NCBI GenBank assembly: GCA_945874695.1
Contig: CAMCHP010000012.1
Coordinates: 1 to 52,676 of the forward strand
DNA length: 52,676 bases
Source of the DNA: Chryseobacterium gleum
Lineage (GTDB): Bacteria; Bacteroidota; Bacteroidia; Flavobacteriales_D; Sanyastnellaceae
Reading direction: 5' to 3'
Every line of letters begins with the position of its first letter. Position 1 is the first letter of the stretch. Below, in pieces: positions 8,442 through 15,399 of this stretch. The translations under genes were made by a program, and so were the position numbers. The notes beneath the pieces are model-generated. The model was given only the letters and a program-made list of their open reading frames with translations. It was not told the origin of the DNA and searched no databases.

Positions 8442-9271
8442 AAGAAACGTCGTTCAACCAGTTGAATGAGCGCTAAAACAACAGTGTCTTCTTCATCCAC
8501 ATGCTCAAAACGCGCATTCGCTGATGATAATATAATCATCGCGTGCTCGAACGAGGCGGCGCTGTTCACCTCATCAATTATCAAATTGTATGCCGTGCTA
8601 TCGCCTTTGAACACGTCGTTAATGAACTGAAACTTCTGGTTCAAGCCGATGGCTTTGCGCAAATCTTCAATGGGCGTGCGACGCAAACGCGCAGCGACGG
8701 TGTTCTCTGCATTCTTCTCTTTTGGTAACACTCGGCCTGCTACAGGCGGCATCCTTGGCTGTTCAGGGGCCATTGCAGGCTCTGCAGCAACTGTGTTTTC
8801 AACCTCAGGCTCCGCAGCGATCGCTACGGGTTCTTCAATGGCTTCTTCGCTAAAATTATCCTCTTCTTCGTTCGCTGTCGGCGTTGATGGATGCTCGTCT
8901 GCAATTAATTCATCTGCGGCCTCTTCAACCGTATGCACCGCTGCTTCAGGCTGTGTATCGGCATCGTCCTTGCTGGTTTCGACAGATTCAACTGCTGTAA
9001 CCTCTTCAATGGCATCGATCAGGGAAGTTTGTCCGGGCAAAACCTGATTCAAGCGAAATGGAACGGTCGGTTCGGCGGGTGCAGATTGCTCTTCCTCAAC
9101 ACCTTTCACCAACGTTTGCATAGCGGCATAACGCAACGCGATAAGCCGCTCGTACAATTCACGCGCCTTCTCGGTTAGCGGTTCAACCTCGGCCAAACTG
9201 AGGCTACCCTCGGCCAAGCGCTCGATCATGCCGTGTAACTCCTTCGATATGTCGTGAAGCGAACGTTCCAT
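8438..9271 (-). CDS. Hypothetical protein with acidic linker
   Basis: A 277-residue protein of unknown function. Residues 1-55 are predicted helical (LHGMIERLAEGSLSLAEVEP). Residues about 60-180 are a low-complexity Glu/Ala/Pro/Thr linker. The last 80 residues form a compact conserved-looking domain (IEDLRKAIGLNQKFQFINDV, then SAASFEHAMIIL and LALIQLVERRFL). No catalytic motif, signal peptide or membrane segment is visible, so it is probably cytoplasmic. The 4-base overlap with rsmI suggests co-expression but gives little clue to function. I recall similar helical-acidic-helical proteins in other Bacteroidota but cannot name a family. Confidence 0.8.
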   Translation of the reverse strand: MERSLHDISKELHGMIERLAEGSLSLAEVEPLTEKARELYERLIALRYAAMQTLVKGVEEEQSAPAEPTVPFRLNQVLPGQTSLIDAIEEVTAVESVETSKDDADTQPEAAVHTVEEAADELIADEHPSTPTANEEEDNFSEEAIEEPVAIAAEPEVENTVAAEPAMAPEQPRMPPVAGRVLPKEKNAENTVAARLRRTPIEDLRKAIGLNQKFQFINDVFKGDSTAYNLIIDEVNSAASFEHAMIILSSANARFEHVDEEDTVVLALIQLVERRFL

Positions 9272-9320
9272 TTATCAGAATTAGGTGCAAAAGTACTATT
9301 GTTTCAGTAATGTGCATTCA

Positions 9321-9674
9321 TCATACCAAGCCGTATGCTTCGCGCTGCTTTTTTGTGAGCGATGCCGCAACTAAATCGTAACTGTTTTTAATCCATAACC
9401 GAAGGTGTGAATCGGGAACGGAGCCGTCGATGATCACTGTGTTCCAATGCGCTTTGTTCATGTGATAACCCGGAGTAACGGCCGGATATTGTTCGCGCAG
9501 CGCAATGGCCTCTTCAGGATCACATTTTAGGTTGACACTTTCAAAGGTATCTACGTCGGTCAATGCGAAAATTTTACCGGCCACCTTAAATACCAAAACC
9601 TTTTGATCAAAAGGAAAACCCTCTTCCACGGCGGGAAAAGAAAGGCAAAGCGCGCGGTAGGTTTCGATATCCAT
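9321..9674 (-). CDS. MmcQ/YjbR family protein
   Basis: A 117-residue protein of the YjbR (CyaY-like fold, double-wing) family; members bind DNA but their role is poorly defined. Characteristic segments are YRALCLSFPAVEEGFPFDQK, VFKVAGKIFALTDVD, VNLKCDPEEAIALREQY, PGYHMNKAHWNTV and LRLWIKNSYDLV. An upstream in-frame Met would add 15 residues, but the internal ATG at 9674 (MDIETYRALC) matches the usual family start. The start lies 16 bases after the stop of the LD-carboxypeptidase gene, so the two are probably co-transcribed. Confidence 0.88.
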   Translation of the reverse strand: MDIETYRALCLSFPAVEEGFPFDQKVLVFKVAGKIFALTDVDTFESVNLKCDPEEAIALREQYPAVTPGYHMNKAHWNTVIIDGSVPDSHLRLWIKNSYDLVAASLTKKQREAYGLV

Positions 9675-9690
9675 GACTGCGTAGAATAAT

Positions 9691-10605
9691 TTAAAAGGCG
9701 ATTTGGGTGCGTTGATCACTCACCTCAAAGGTAACCATCTTACCCAAAGGCATGGTAAAATTGATGGTTTCATGCCCGAATGGGAAATCAAAGCAAACCG
9801 GAAAATTATACCCCTGCACCGCATGCTGTATGATCTCACGTGCATTGGCTCCAAAAGGGTTGTCGGTATCAAATCCGAATGCGGGCGTATTGTCCCGCAG
9901 CGATGAAAAATTGCCAACTAACAAGCCGGCGATGCGGTCAAAAACACCCGCCTGCTTAAAATTGGTCATCATGCGGTCAATGTGGTATAGCATTTCATCA
10001 ACGTCTTCAAGCAGTAAAATGGCTCCGTCCAAATCGGGAAACCAGGGCGTGCCTTGCAGGCTATAGAGCACCGATAAGTTACCTCCGACGAGTTTCCCGG
10101 TTGCCTTGCCCGTATGAATGGCCTGTGCTTGGGCTTCGATCGAGGTACAGGCTCCGCGTAAGACATCGAAAAATTGTTGCTGCACGCTGGTGGGGGCGGT
10201 GAGCAAGGTGCTTCCAACTGGGGCGTGGAGGCTGACTCCGCCAATGCCCTGAATGGCTGCGTGAATTGCCGTGACATCGCTGAACCCGCACAACAACGGC
10301 GGCGACCATCCGCCCGTTAGGGCGAGCAAAGGAAGCAAACGAGCAGAGCCGTACCCGCCTCGCATGCACAGAATGGCTTTCACGTTCGGATCATGCAAGA
10401 GGGTGTTCAGTAGCGCTGCGCGATGCGCGTCACTGCCAGCCATTTGGTTTTCACGGGCCAAAATATTCGCGGGCACGTGCGGTTCAAAGCCGTTTCTCGC
10501 AATTAATTCGCACATCGCATGTACCTGTTCGGCCGTGCAAAAGCGGGCAGGAGCGGCTAAAGCGATGGTGTCGCCAGGTCGAAGCGCAAGAGGGTTGTGT
10601 TGCAT
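9691..10605 (-). CDS. LD-carboxypeptidase, peptidase family S66
   Basis: A 304-residue enzyme that removes the terminal D-Ala from the L,D-bond of muropeptide tetrapeptides during peptidoglycan recycling. Visible family features are the N-terminal LRPGDTIALAAPARF, the nucleophile region ILCMRGGYGSARLLPLL, GFSDVTAIHAA, the C-terminal GKLVGGNLSVL, and GAILLLEDVDE and FPFGHETINF around the catalytic Glu and His. I chose the ATG at 10605 (MQHNPLALRPGD) over an in-frame Met 24 codons upstream that overlaps the metG promoter region. One stretch, LALTGGWSPP, is encoded by an exact copy of the dispersed palindrome and replaces the family's usual variable loop before GFSDVT. Confidence 0.92.
   Translation of the reverse strand: MQHNPLALRPGDTIALAAPARFCTAEQVHAMCELIARNGFEPHVPANILARENQMAGSDAHRAALLNTLLHDPNVKAILCMRGGYGSARLLPLLALTGGWSPPLLCGFSDVTAIHAAIQGIGGVSLHAPVGSTLLTAPTSVQQQFFDVLRGACTSIEAQAQAIHTGKATGKLVGGNLSVLYSLQGTPWFPDLDGAILLLEDVDEMLYHIDRMMTNFKQAGVFDRIAGLLVGNFSSLRDNTPAFGFDTDNPFGANAREIIQHAVQGYNFPVCFDFPFGHETINFTMPLGKMVTFEVSDQRTQIAF
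10306..10328 (-). repeat. REP-like palindrome, copy 4 (inside coding sequence)
   Basis: On the minus strand CGCCCTAACGGGCG followed by GATGG, identical in core to copy 1 and read in the same frame (ALTGGW), here in the LD-carboxypeptidase. Confidence 0.8.
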
Positions 10606-10630
10606 ACCCTGCAAATCTGCTGAAAAGAAA

Positions 10631-10638
10631 TAATTTTG
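10631..10638 (+). promoter_or_regulatory. Putative -7 promoter box for metG
   Basis: TAATTTTG fits TAnnTTTG, 29 bases before the metG ATG, within the divergent spacer to the LD-carboxypeptidase. No clear -33 box is seen. Confidence 0.5.
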
Positions 10639-10667
10639 CAACGCAGCACTCAGCTGATTTATCGAAA

Positions 10668-12737
10668 ATGACAGCACCTCAACGCTACATGGTTACTTCG
10701 GCATTGCCCTATGCCAACGGCCCATTACATATCGGACATATTGCGGGGGCGATGCTCCCTGCAGATATTTACGTGCGCTATTTGCGCGCTGCGGGTGAAG
10801 AAGTGCTTTACGTGTGTGGCTCTGATGAACATGGCGCTGCAATAACATTGCGCGCTCGCAAAGAAGGTGTTAGCGCGCAAGAAATTGTTGACCGTTACCA
10901 TGTGTTGATGCGTGACACATTTTCTGCCTTCGGTATTGAATTTGATATTTACGACCGCACCTCTTCGCCAGAGCACCATGCCAATGCCCAGGCGTTTTTT
11001 CTCGAGTTGTTGAAAAACGATGCTTTCGAAGTAAAAACGGAGCAGCAGTACTACGATGTGGAGGCCAGTCAATTTTTGGCCGATCGCTACATCATGGGTA
11101 CGTGTCCGAAGTGTTCAAATGAGAACGCTTACGGTGACCAATGTGAACAGTGCGGCTCGGCTTTGAGTCCGACTGACCTCATTAATCCTCGTTCTGTATT
11201 GAGTGGAAGCACGCCCGAGCTTCGTGAAACCTCGTTGTGGTATTTGCCGATGCAGCGCCATGAAGCGTGGTTGCGCAAGTACATTGAGCAGGGGGAGTTA
11301 GATGGTGCATTTCATCACGATCCGCGCAGTTGGAAAAAACATGTGATTGGCCAGTGTAAGTCATGGATTGACGGCGGCTTGCAATCGCGTGCTATGACGC
11401 GCGACCTCGATTGGGGTGTGCCAGTGCCCCTTGAGGGCGCTGATGGCAAAGTGCTTTATGTGTGGCTTGATGCGCCCATAGGCTATATTTCAGCAACCCG
11501 ACGTTGGGCCGAATCACGGGGAGAAGATTGGCAAAAGTGGTGGAAATCAGACGACACCGCGTTGGTGCATTTCATTGGAAAAGATAACATCGTTTTTCAC
11601 TGCTTGATTTTCCCGATTCTGTTGAAAGCGCATACCGGTTACATTCTACCAACCAATGTGCCTGCGAATGAGTTCATGAACTTAGAGGGCGACAAGATTT
11701 CAACTTCGCGCAACTGGGCGGTATGGCTGCATGAGTACTTGGAAGAGTTTCCGGGGCGTGAAGATGAGTTGCGCTATGTTTTGTGCAGCATCATGCCCGA
11801 GCAGAAAGACAGCGAATTCACGTGGGTTGACTTCAAAGACCGGGTAAACAACGAGTTAGCTGATATTTTAGGAAACTTCGTAAACCGAGCTTTGGTTCTT
11901 ACGCATAAATACTACGAAGGTGTTGTTCCCGCACCGGGCGAATTCACGGCAACTGACCAGGCCTTAATTGCACAAATTGAAGAGACCGCGGCTGTTGTCG
12001 GAGATTTAATTCGCGCATTTAAGTTTCGTGAAGCCCAAATGGAGGCCATGAACTTGGCCCGTGCAGGCAACAAGTACATGACCGAACAAGAGCCTTGGAA
12101 ATTGGTAAAGACCGATCCAGATCGTGTGAAGACCATACTGTACTTGTGTTTGCAGGTTACGGCTAATTTGCCTGTCGTATTGCACCCCTTTTTGCCGCGC
12201 ACATCGCAGAAATTGGCGGGGGCATTGGGGCTCGATCATTTGCATTGGAAGGCCTCGAGCGCGGCGTTGTTGCGTCCGGGTCAAACGGTGGGCATACTGC
12301 CTATTTTGTTCACGAAGATTGATGACGAGACCGTGGCCCGTCAGATCGACAAGTTGCACCATTCACGGGCCGCAGCACTAAGTAAGCCCCTGAACACCAC
12401 CCCGCAAAAGCCCAATGTAAGTTTTGAGCAATTTGCAGAACTGGATATCCGCATTGTAGAAATCATCGCCGCTGAGCGCGTAGCAAAAACCAAGAAGTTG
12501 TTGAAGCTCACCGTTCATACTGGCATCGATGAACGCACTGTAGTTTCTGGCATTGCAGAGCACTACAACCCCGAAGACATCATTGGAAAACGGGTTTGTT
12601 TGTTGCTCAATTTGGCGCCACGCGAAATCAAAGGCATCGAAAGCCAGGGCATGGTTTTGATGGCTAGCAATCCCGATGGAAGCTTGTCGTTTGTTAGCCC
12701 AGAGCGCGGCGGTGAGGTTGGCGATGAGGTGCGTTAA
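10668..12737 (+). CDS. metG: Methionine--tRNA ligase
   Basis: A 689-residue class I aminoacyl-tRNA synthetase charging tRNA-Met. The HIGH signature is at residues 21-24 (PLHIGHIAG). The zinc-binding insertion reads CPKCSNENAYGDQCEQCG at about residue 145. The KMSKS-loop equivalent is KISTS (EGDKISTSRNW). The C-terminal 110 residues form the EMAP/Trbp111-like tRNA-binding domain (FAELDIRIVEIIAAERV, then ESQGMVLMAS), so this is the long homodimeric form usual in Bacteroidota. It diverges from the LD-carboxypeptidase gene. Full length; no anomalies. Confidence 0.97.
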   Translation: MTAPQRYMVTSALPYANGPLHIGHIAGAMLPADIYVRYLRAAGEEVLYVCGSDEHGAAITLRARKEGVSAQEIVDRYHVLMRDTFSAFGIEFDIYDRTSSPEHHANAQAFFLELLKNDAFEVKTEQQYYDVEASQFLADRYIMGTCPKCSNENAYGDQCEQCGSALSPTDLINPRSVLSGSTPELRETSLWYLPMQRHEAWLRKYIEQGELDGAFHHDPRSWKKHVIGQCKSWIDGGLQSRAMTRDLDWGVPVPLEGADGKVLYVWLDAPIGYISATRRWAESRGEDWQKWWKSDDTALVHFIGKDNIVFHCLIFPILLKAHTGYILPTNVPANEFMNLEGDKISTSRNWAVWLHEYLEEFPGREDELRYVLCSIMPEQKDSEFTWVDFKDRVNNELADILGNFVNRALVLTHKYYEGVVPAPGEFTATDQALIAQIEETAAVVGDLIRAFKFREAQMEAMNLARAGNKYMTEQEPWKLVKTDPDRVKTILYLCLQVTANLPVVLHPFLPRTSQKLAGALGLDHLHWKASSAALLRPGQTVGILPILFTKIDDETVARQIDKLHHSRAAALSKPLNTTPQKPNVSFEQFAELDIRIVEIIAAERVAKTKKLLKLTVHTGIDERTVVSGIAEHYNPEDIIGKRVCLLLNLAPREIKGIESQGMVLMASNPDGSLSFVSPERGGEVGDEVR

Positions 12738-12752
12738 GCACGCCGGCACCTC
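12726..12752 (+). terminator. Weak terminator-like hairpin at the end of metG
   Basis: GAGGTGC pairs with GCACCTC around a 13-base loop spanning the metG stop, followed by AATTTA and not a true T-run. It may be a weak terminator or only an RNA-stabilising hairpin. Confidence 0.35.
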
Positions 12753-12814
12753 AATTTAGGGTTAAATGTTTCAATCGCCATGCGAATACAACCAAGGTTG
12801 TGTTAGAAAACATA

Positions 12815-12822
12815 TACCTTTG
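12815..12822 (+). promoter_or_regulatory. Putative -7 promoter box for the slyD-like/ftsX operon
   Basis: TACCTTTG matches TAnnTTTG, 31 bases before the ATG at 12854. A GTTG 14 bases upstream could be a poorly spaced -33 box. Confidence 0.5.
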
Positions 12823-12853
12823 AAGCTGAAATTTATACCCTTATCTCACACCC

Positions 12854-13366
12854 ATGAAAGTTGCAAAAGGCAAATTGGTATCGGTCGATTACAGCCTCCA
12901 CGCTGACGGTCCGGAAGGCGAGCTCATTGAAGAAACCACTGCGCAAGAGCCGCTAGAGTTCATTTTTGGTCATGAAGACCTGCTTGAGAAGTTCGAAGCA
13001 GTATTGCTCGACAAACAAGCGGGTGATTCATTTACCGTATTGATTAAGGCCGCTGATGCCTATGGCGAAGAAGATGAAGACGCGATTGTTGATCTTCCAC
13101 TTTCTACCTTCGTTGTTGACGGCGAGCTTGACGATGAGTTGTTGAAAGAAGGCGAATTGATTCCGATGGTTGACGACGACGGCAACGACGTATATGGCGT
13201 TGTACTTGAAGTAACCGAAGACAATGTTACGCTTGATTTCAACCATCCATTGGCCGGGTTAGATCTCTACTTCGACGGTAAAATTGTTGAGGTACGTGAG
13301 CCATCAGAAGACGATTGGCGCGCGCTCGAAGAGGAAGACGAAGACGACGAAGACGATTTCGAATAA
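12854..13366 (+). CDS. SlyD-like FKBP-type peptidyl-prolyl isomerase
   Basis: A 170-residue cytoplasmic cis-trans prolyl isomerase and chaperone. The N-terminus KVAKGKLVSVDYSLHADGPE with EEPL-type FIFGHEDLLEKFEAVL matches the SlyD-type FKBP half-domain. The insert-in-flap region follows (AYGEEDEDAIVDLPLSTF to FNHPLAGLDLYFDGKIVEVR). The His/Cys-rich metal-binding tail of E. coli SlyD is absent; the C-terminus is instead strongly acidic (EEEDEDDEDDFE). ftsX follows after only 6 bases, so they share a transcript. Confidence 0.92.
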   Translation: MKVAKGKLVSVDYSLHADGPEGELIEETTAQEPLEFIFGHEDLLEKFEAVLLDKQAGDSFTVLIKAADAYGEEDEDAIVDLPLSTFVVDGELDDELLKEGELIPMVDDDGNDVYGVVLEVTEDNVTLDFNHPLAGLDLYFDGKIVEVREPSEDDWRALEEEDEDDEDDFE

Positions 13367-13372
13367 TTCGCA

Positions 13373-14248
13373 ATGGCGAAATCACCGTTCAGAACTACAC
13401 GCAGTAACTGGAGCACCTCACTGTCAACCGTGGTGGGCATGACGCTCACCCTGACCATGTTGGGGTTGCTCAGTTTGCTGTTTTTGTTTGGACGGCAATG
13501 GCAGAAACAACTGCGCGAGCAGGTTGTGGTTCAGGTGTTTTTAGAGCAAGAGCTCGATGAACCAGCTGTTGCCCGTGTGAAAAAAATTATTGAGGCGCAA
13601 CCCTTTACGGCTTCGGCCACCTACATCACGGCTGAGCAAGCCAGTTTGGAGATGGAGCGCGCCCTGGGCGAAGAGTTTATTGATTTTTTAGGATACTTGC
13701 CCATTCCGCCAAGCATTGATATTCAAATCGACCCGCAATACGCGGCCCTTGACAGTTTAGATGGCGCGGTGAGCGAATTCATCACTAACATCGAGGGCGT
13801 TGCGGAGGTTGAGTATCAGAAAGTGCTTTTGGGCAAGCTGGAAGAGAATTTGCGTCGCCTGAGTTTACCCTTGCTCATTTTGGGCGGATTATTGCTTTTG
13901 ATCGCTATTGCGCTGATCAACAATACCATTCGGTTATCGATTTTCTCGAGCCGCTTCTTGATTAAAAGTATGCAGCTTGTTGGCGCAACCCGTGCATTTA
14001 TTCGGAGGCCTTACATCCTCAAGGGGATTCGCTACGGGGTGTTGTCGGGCTTGCTGGCCTTCGGGTTTATCGTAGCATTGCTCGCCATGTTCCGCAGAAT
14101 GTCGGGTGATTTGCTCGATCAAATCGACCTTAAAACTTTCGCGCAACTCTTCGGAATTGTTGTGGCTTTGGGTATTTTAATCGCCTGGATTTCTACGCAT
14201 TTCGCGGTTAATAAGTACATCCGCTTGCGTCAAGATCAGTTGTATTGA
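13373..14248 (+). CDS. ftsX: Cell division permease-like protein FtsX
   Basis: A 291-residue membrane partner of the FtsE ATPase, which couples division to activation of peptidoglycan hydrolases. A cytoplasmic N-terminus and first membrane helix lie at about 20-42 (VVGMTLTLTMLGLLSLLFLF). A periplasmic domain of about 115 residues follows (VVQVFLEQELDEP to VEYQKVLLGKLEENL). Three further helices include LPLLILGGLLLLIAIALINN and the FtsX/MacB-type segment RLSIFSSRFLIKSMQLVGAT. ftsE is not in the window. The order ftsX, DUF3098, uppP is one I know from other Bacteroidota. Confidence 0.95.
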   Translation: MAKSPFRTTRSNWSTSLSTVVGMTLTLTMLGLLSLLFLFGRQWQKQLREQVVVQVFLEQELDEPAVARVKKIIEAQPFTASATYITAEQASLEMERALGEEFIDFLGYLPIPPSIDIQIDPQYAALDSLDGAVSEFITNIEGVAEVEYQKVLLGKLEENLRRLSLPLLILGGLLLLIAIALINNTIRLSIFSSRFLIKSMQLVGATRAFIRRPYILKGIRYGVLSGLLAFGFIVALLAMFRRMSGDLLDQIDLKTFAQLFGIVVALGILIAWISTHFAVNKYIRLRQDQLY

Positions 14249-14280
14249 TTCGCTATTTTGAAAGTCATTATCTTAGCAGC

Positions 14281-14529
14281 ATGAATTCATTCTTTCTGTT
14301 CCAACGTTCGAATTATGTTTGGCTTTTGGCCGGACTGGGTACGATCATACTCGGCTTCATTCTAATGTCGGGTGGCGGGTCTGAGGATCCAAAAGAATTC
14401 AGTGATGCTATTTTTAGCACTCGACGCATTGTTATTGCGCCATTGATTGTTTTGGCGGGTTACGGCCTTGTGATGTACAGCATCATGAAGAAGGCACCAT
14501 CGGCGTCACAAACAAACGCTAGCAAATAA
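14281..14529 (+). CDS. DUF3098 family small membrane protein
   Basis: An 82-residue protein with two predicted membrane helices: NYVWLLAGLGTIILGFILMS at about 10-30 and IVIAPLIVLAGYGLVMYSIM at about 53-73. The segment between them, SGGGSEDPKEFSDAIFSTRR, is the conserved signature of DUF3098, a family found beside ftsX and uppP in Bacteroidota. I took the ATG at 14281; a TTG at 14245 overlapping the ftsX stop would add 12 residues of non-family sequence. The function is unknown; context suggests a role at the division site or in lipid-carrier recycling. Confidence 0.88.
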   Translation: MNSFFLFQRSNYVWLLAGLGTIILGFILMSGGGSEDPKEFSDAIFSTRRIVIAPLIVLAGYGLVMYSIMKKAPSASQTNASK

Positions 14530-14534
14530 TCGGT

Positions 14535-15332
14535 TTGAGCTTACTTGAGGCCATCATTCTTGGCATTATTCAGGGTTTAACAGAGTTTCTTCCCGTATCA
14601 AGCAGCGGCCACTTGGAGTTGGCCAAAGCCCTTATGGGCAATGAGCAGCTGCCCGAAGAAAGTTTGCTGTTCACCGTCGTTGTTCATTTTGCTACCGCAA
14701 TGAGCACTGTCGTGATCTTCCGAAAAGACCTCGCGGAAATCTTCCGTGGCTTGTTTCAATTCAAGAACAACGAAGCCCTGCATTTCAGCTTAAAGATCGT
14801 TTTGTCGATGATTCCTGCGGCATTTATTGGCCTCGTTTTTAACGATGCCATTGAAGCGCTGTTTAGTGGACAAGTACTCTTGGTAGGCGCCATGCTCACC
14901 ATCACCGCCCTTCTTTTGCTATTTGCCGATCGTGCAGCACGCACCGAGAAATCAGTCAGTTACACGAACGCTTTCATAATTGGCATCGCGCAGGCAGTGG
15001 CGATTTTACCAGGGATTTCTCGTTCTGGAGCAACCATTGCTACCAGTGTTTTGCTCGGCATTGATCGCGCAAAAGCCGCACGCTTCTCGTTTTTGATGGT
15101 TGTGCCGCTCATCTTCGGAAAAATTGCCAAAGACATCCTTGACGGTGGCGACCAACTGGCTCTGAATGGTCAAGCTCCCGTTTACATCGTTGGCTTTATA
15201 GCCGCCTTTTTTACCGGCCTTTTCGCCTGCAACCTAATGATTTCGCTGGTGAAGAAAAGTCAATTGCGTTATTTCGCCTGGTACTGTTTTGCCGCTGGCA
15301 GTTTGGCCATTGCGCTTTCACTCTTGTTTTGA
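14535..15332 (+). CDS. uppP: Undecaprenyl-diphosphatase (bacitracin resistance protein family)
   Basis: A 265-residue integral membrane phosphatase that recycles undecaprenyl diphosphate to the lipid carrier for peptidoglycan and polysaccharide synthesis. Both signature regions are present: GLTEFLPVSSSGHL near the N-terminus and AILPGISRSGATIATSVLLG at about residues 155-175. The start is TTG at 14535 (SLLEAIILGIIQGLTEF); no ATG or GTG lies near, and the family N-terminus aligns exactly, so a TTG start is well supported. It lies 5 bases after the DUF3098 stop. Its stop is followed at once by a facing pair of REP-like palindromes. In many relatives truB follows uppP, but here a convergent peptidase gene does. 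Confidence 0.95.
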   Translation: MSLLEAIILGIIQGLTEFLPVSSSGHLELAKALMGNEQLPEESLLFTVVVHFATAMSTVVIFRKDLAEIFRGLFQFKNNEALHFSLKIVLSMIPAAFIGLVFNDAIEALFSGQVLLVGAMLTITALLLLFADRAARTEKSVSYTNAFIIGIAQAVAILPGISRSGATIATSVLLGIDRAKAARFSFLMVVPLIFGKIAKDILDGGDQLALNGQAPVYIVGFIAAFFTGLFACNLMISLVKKSQLRYFAWYCFAAGSLAIALSLLF

Positions 15333-15385
15333 TCTCCGCCTAACGGCGGGATGGGGGACTCCTCATCCGCCCGTTAGGGCGAAAA
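15333..15385. repeat. Inverted pair of REP-like palindromes (copies 5 and 6) between uppP and the M1 peptidase gene
   Basis: Copy 5 (15333-15354, plus) has stem CCGCC/GGCGG with loop TAAC and then GATGG. Copy 6 (15364-15385, minus) has stem CGCCC/GGGCG with the same loop and a TTTT flank. They face each other across about 10 bases, so the whole 50 bases can fold as one long imperfect hairpin or two small ones. The position between two convergent stop codons suits a bidirectional terminator or 3'-end stabiliser. Confidence 0.8.
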
Positions 15386-15399
15386 CAAAAAAGTTCGAA

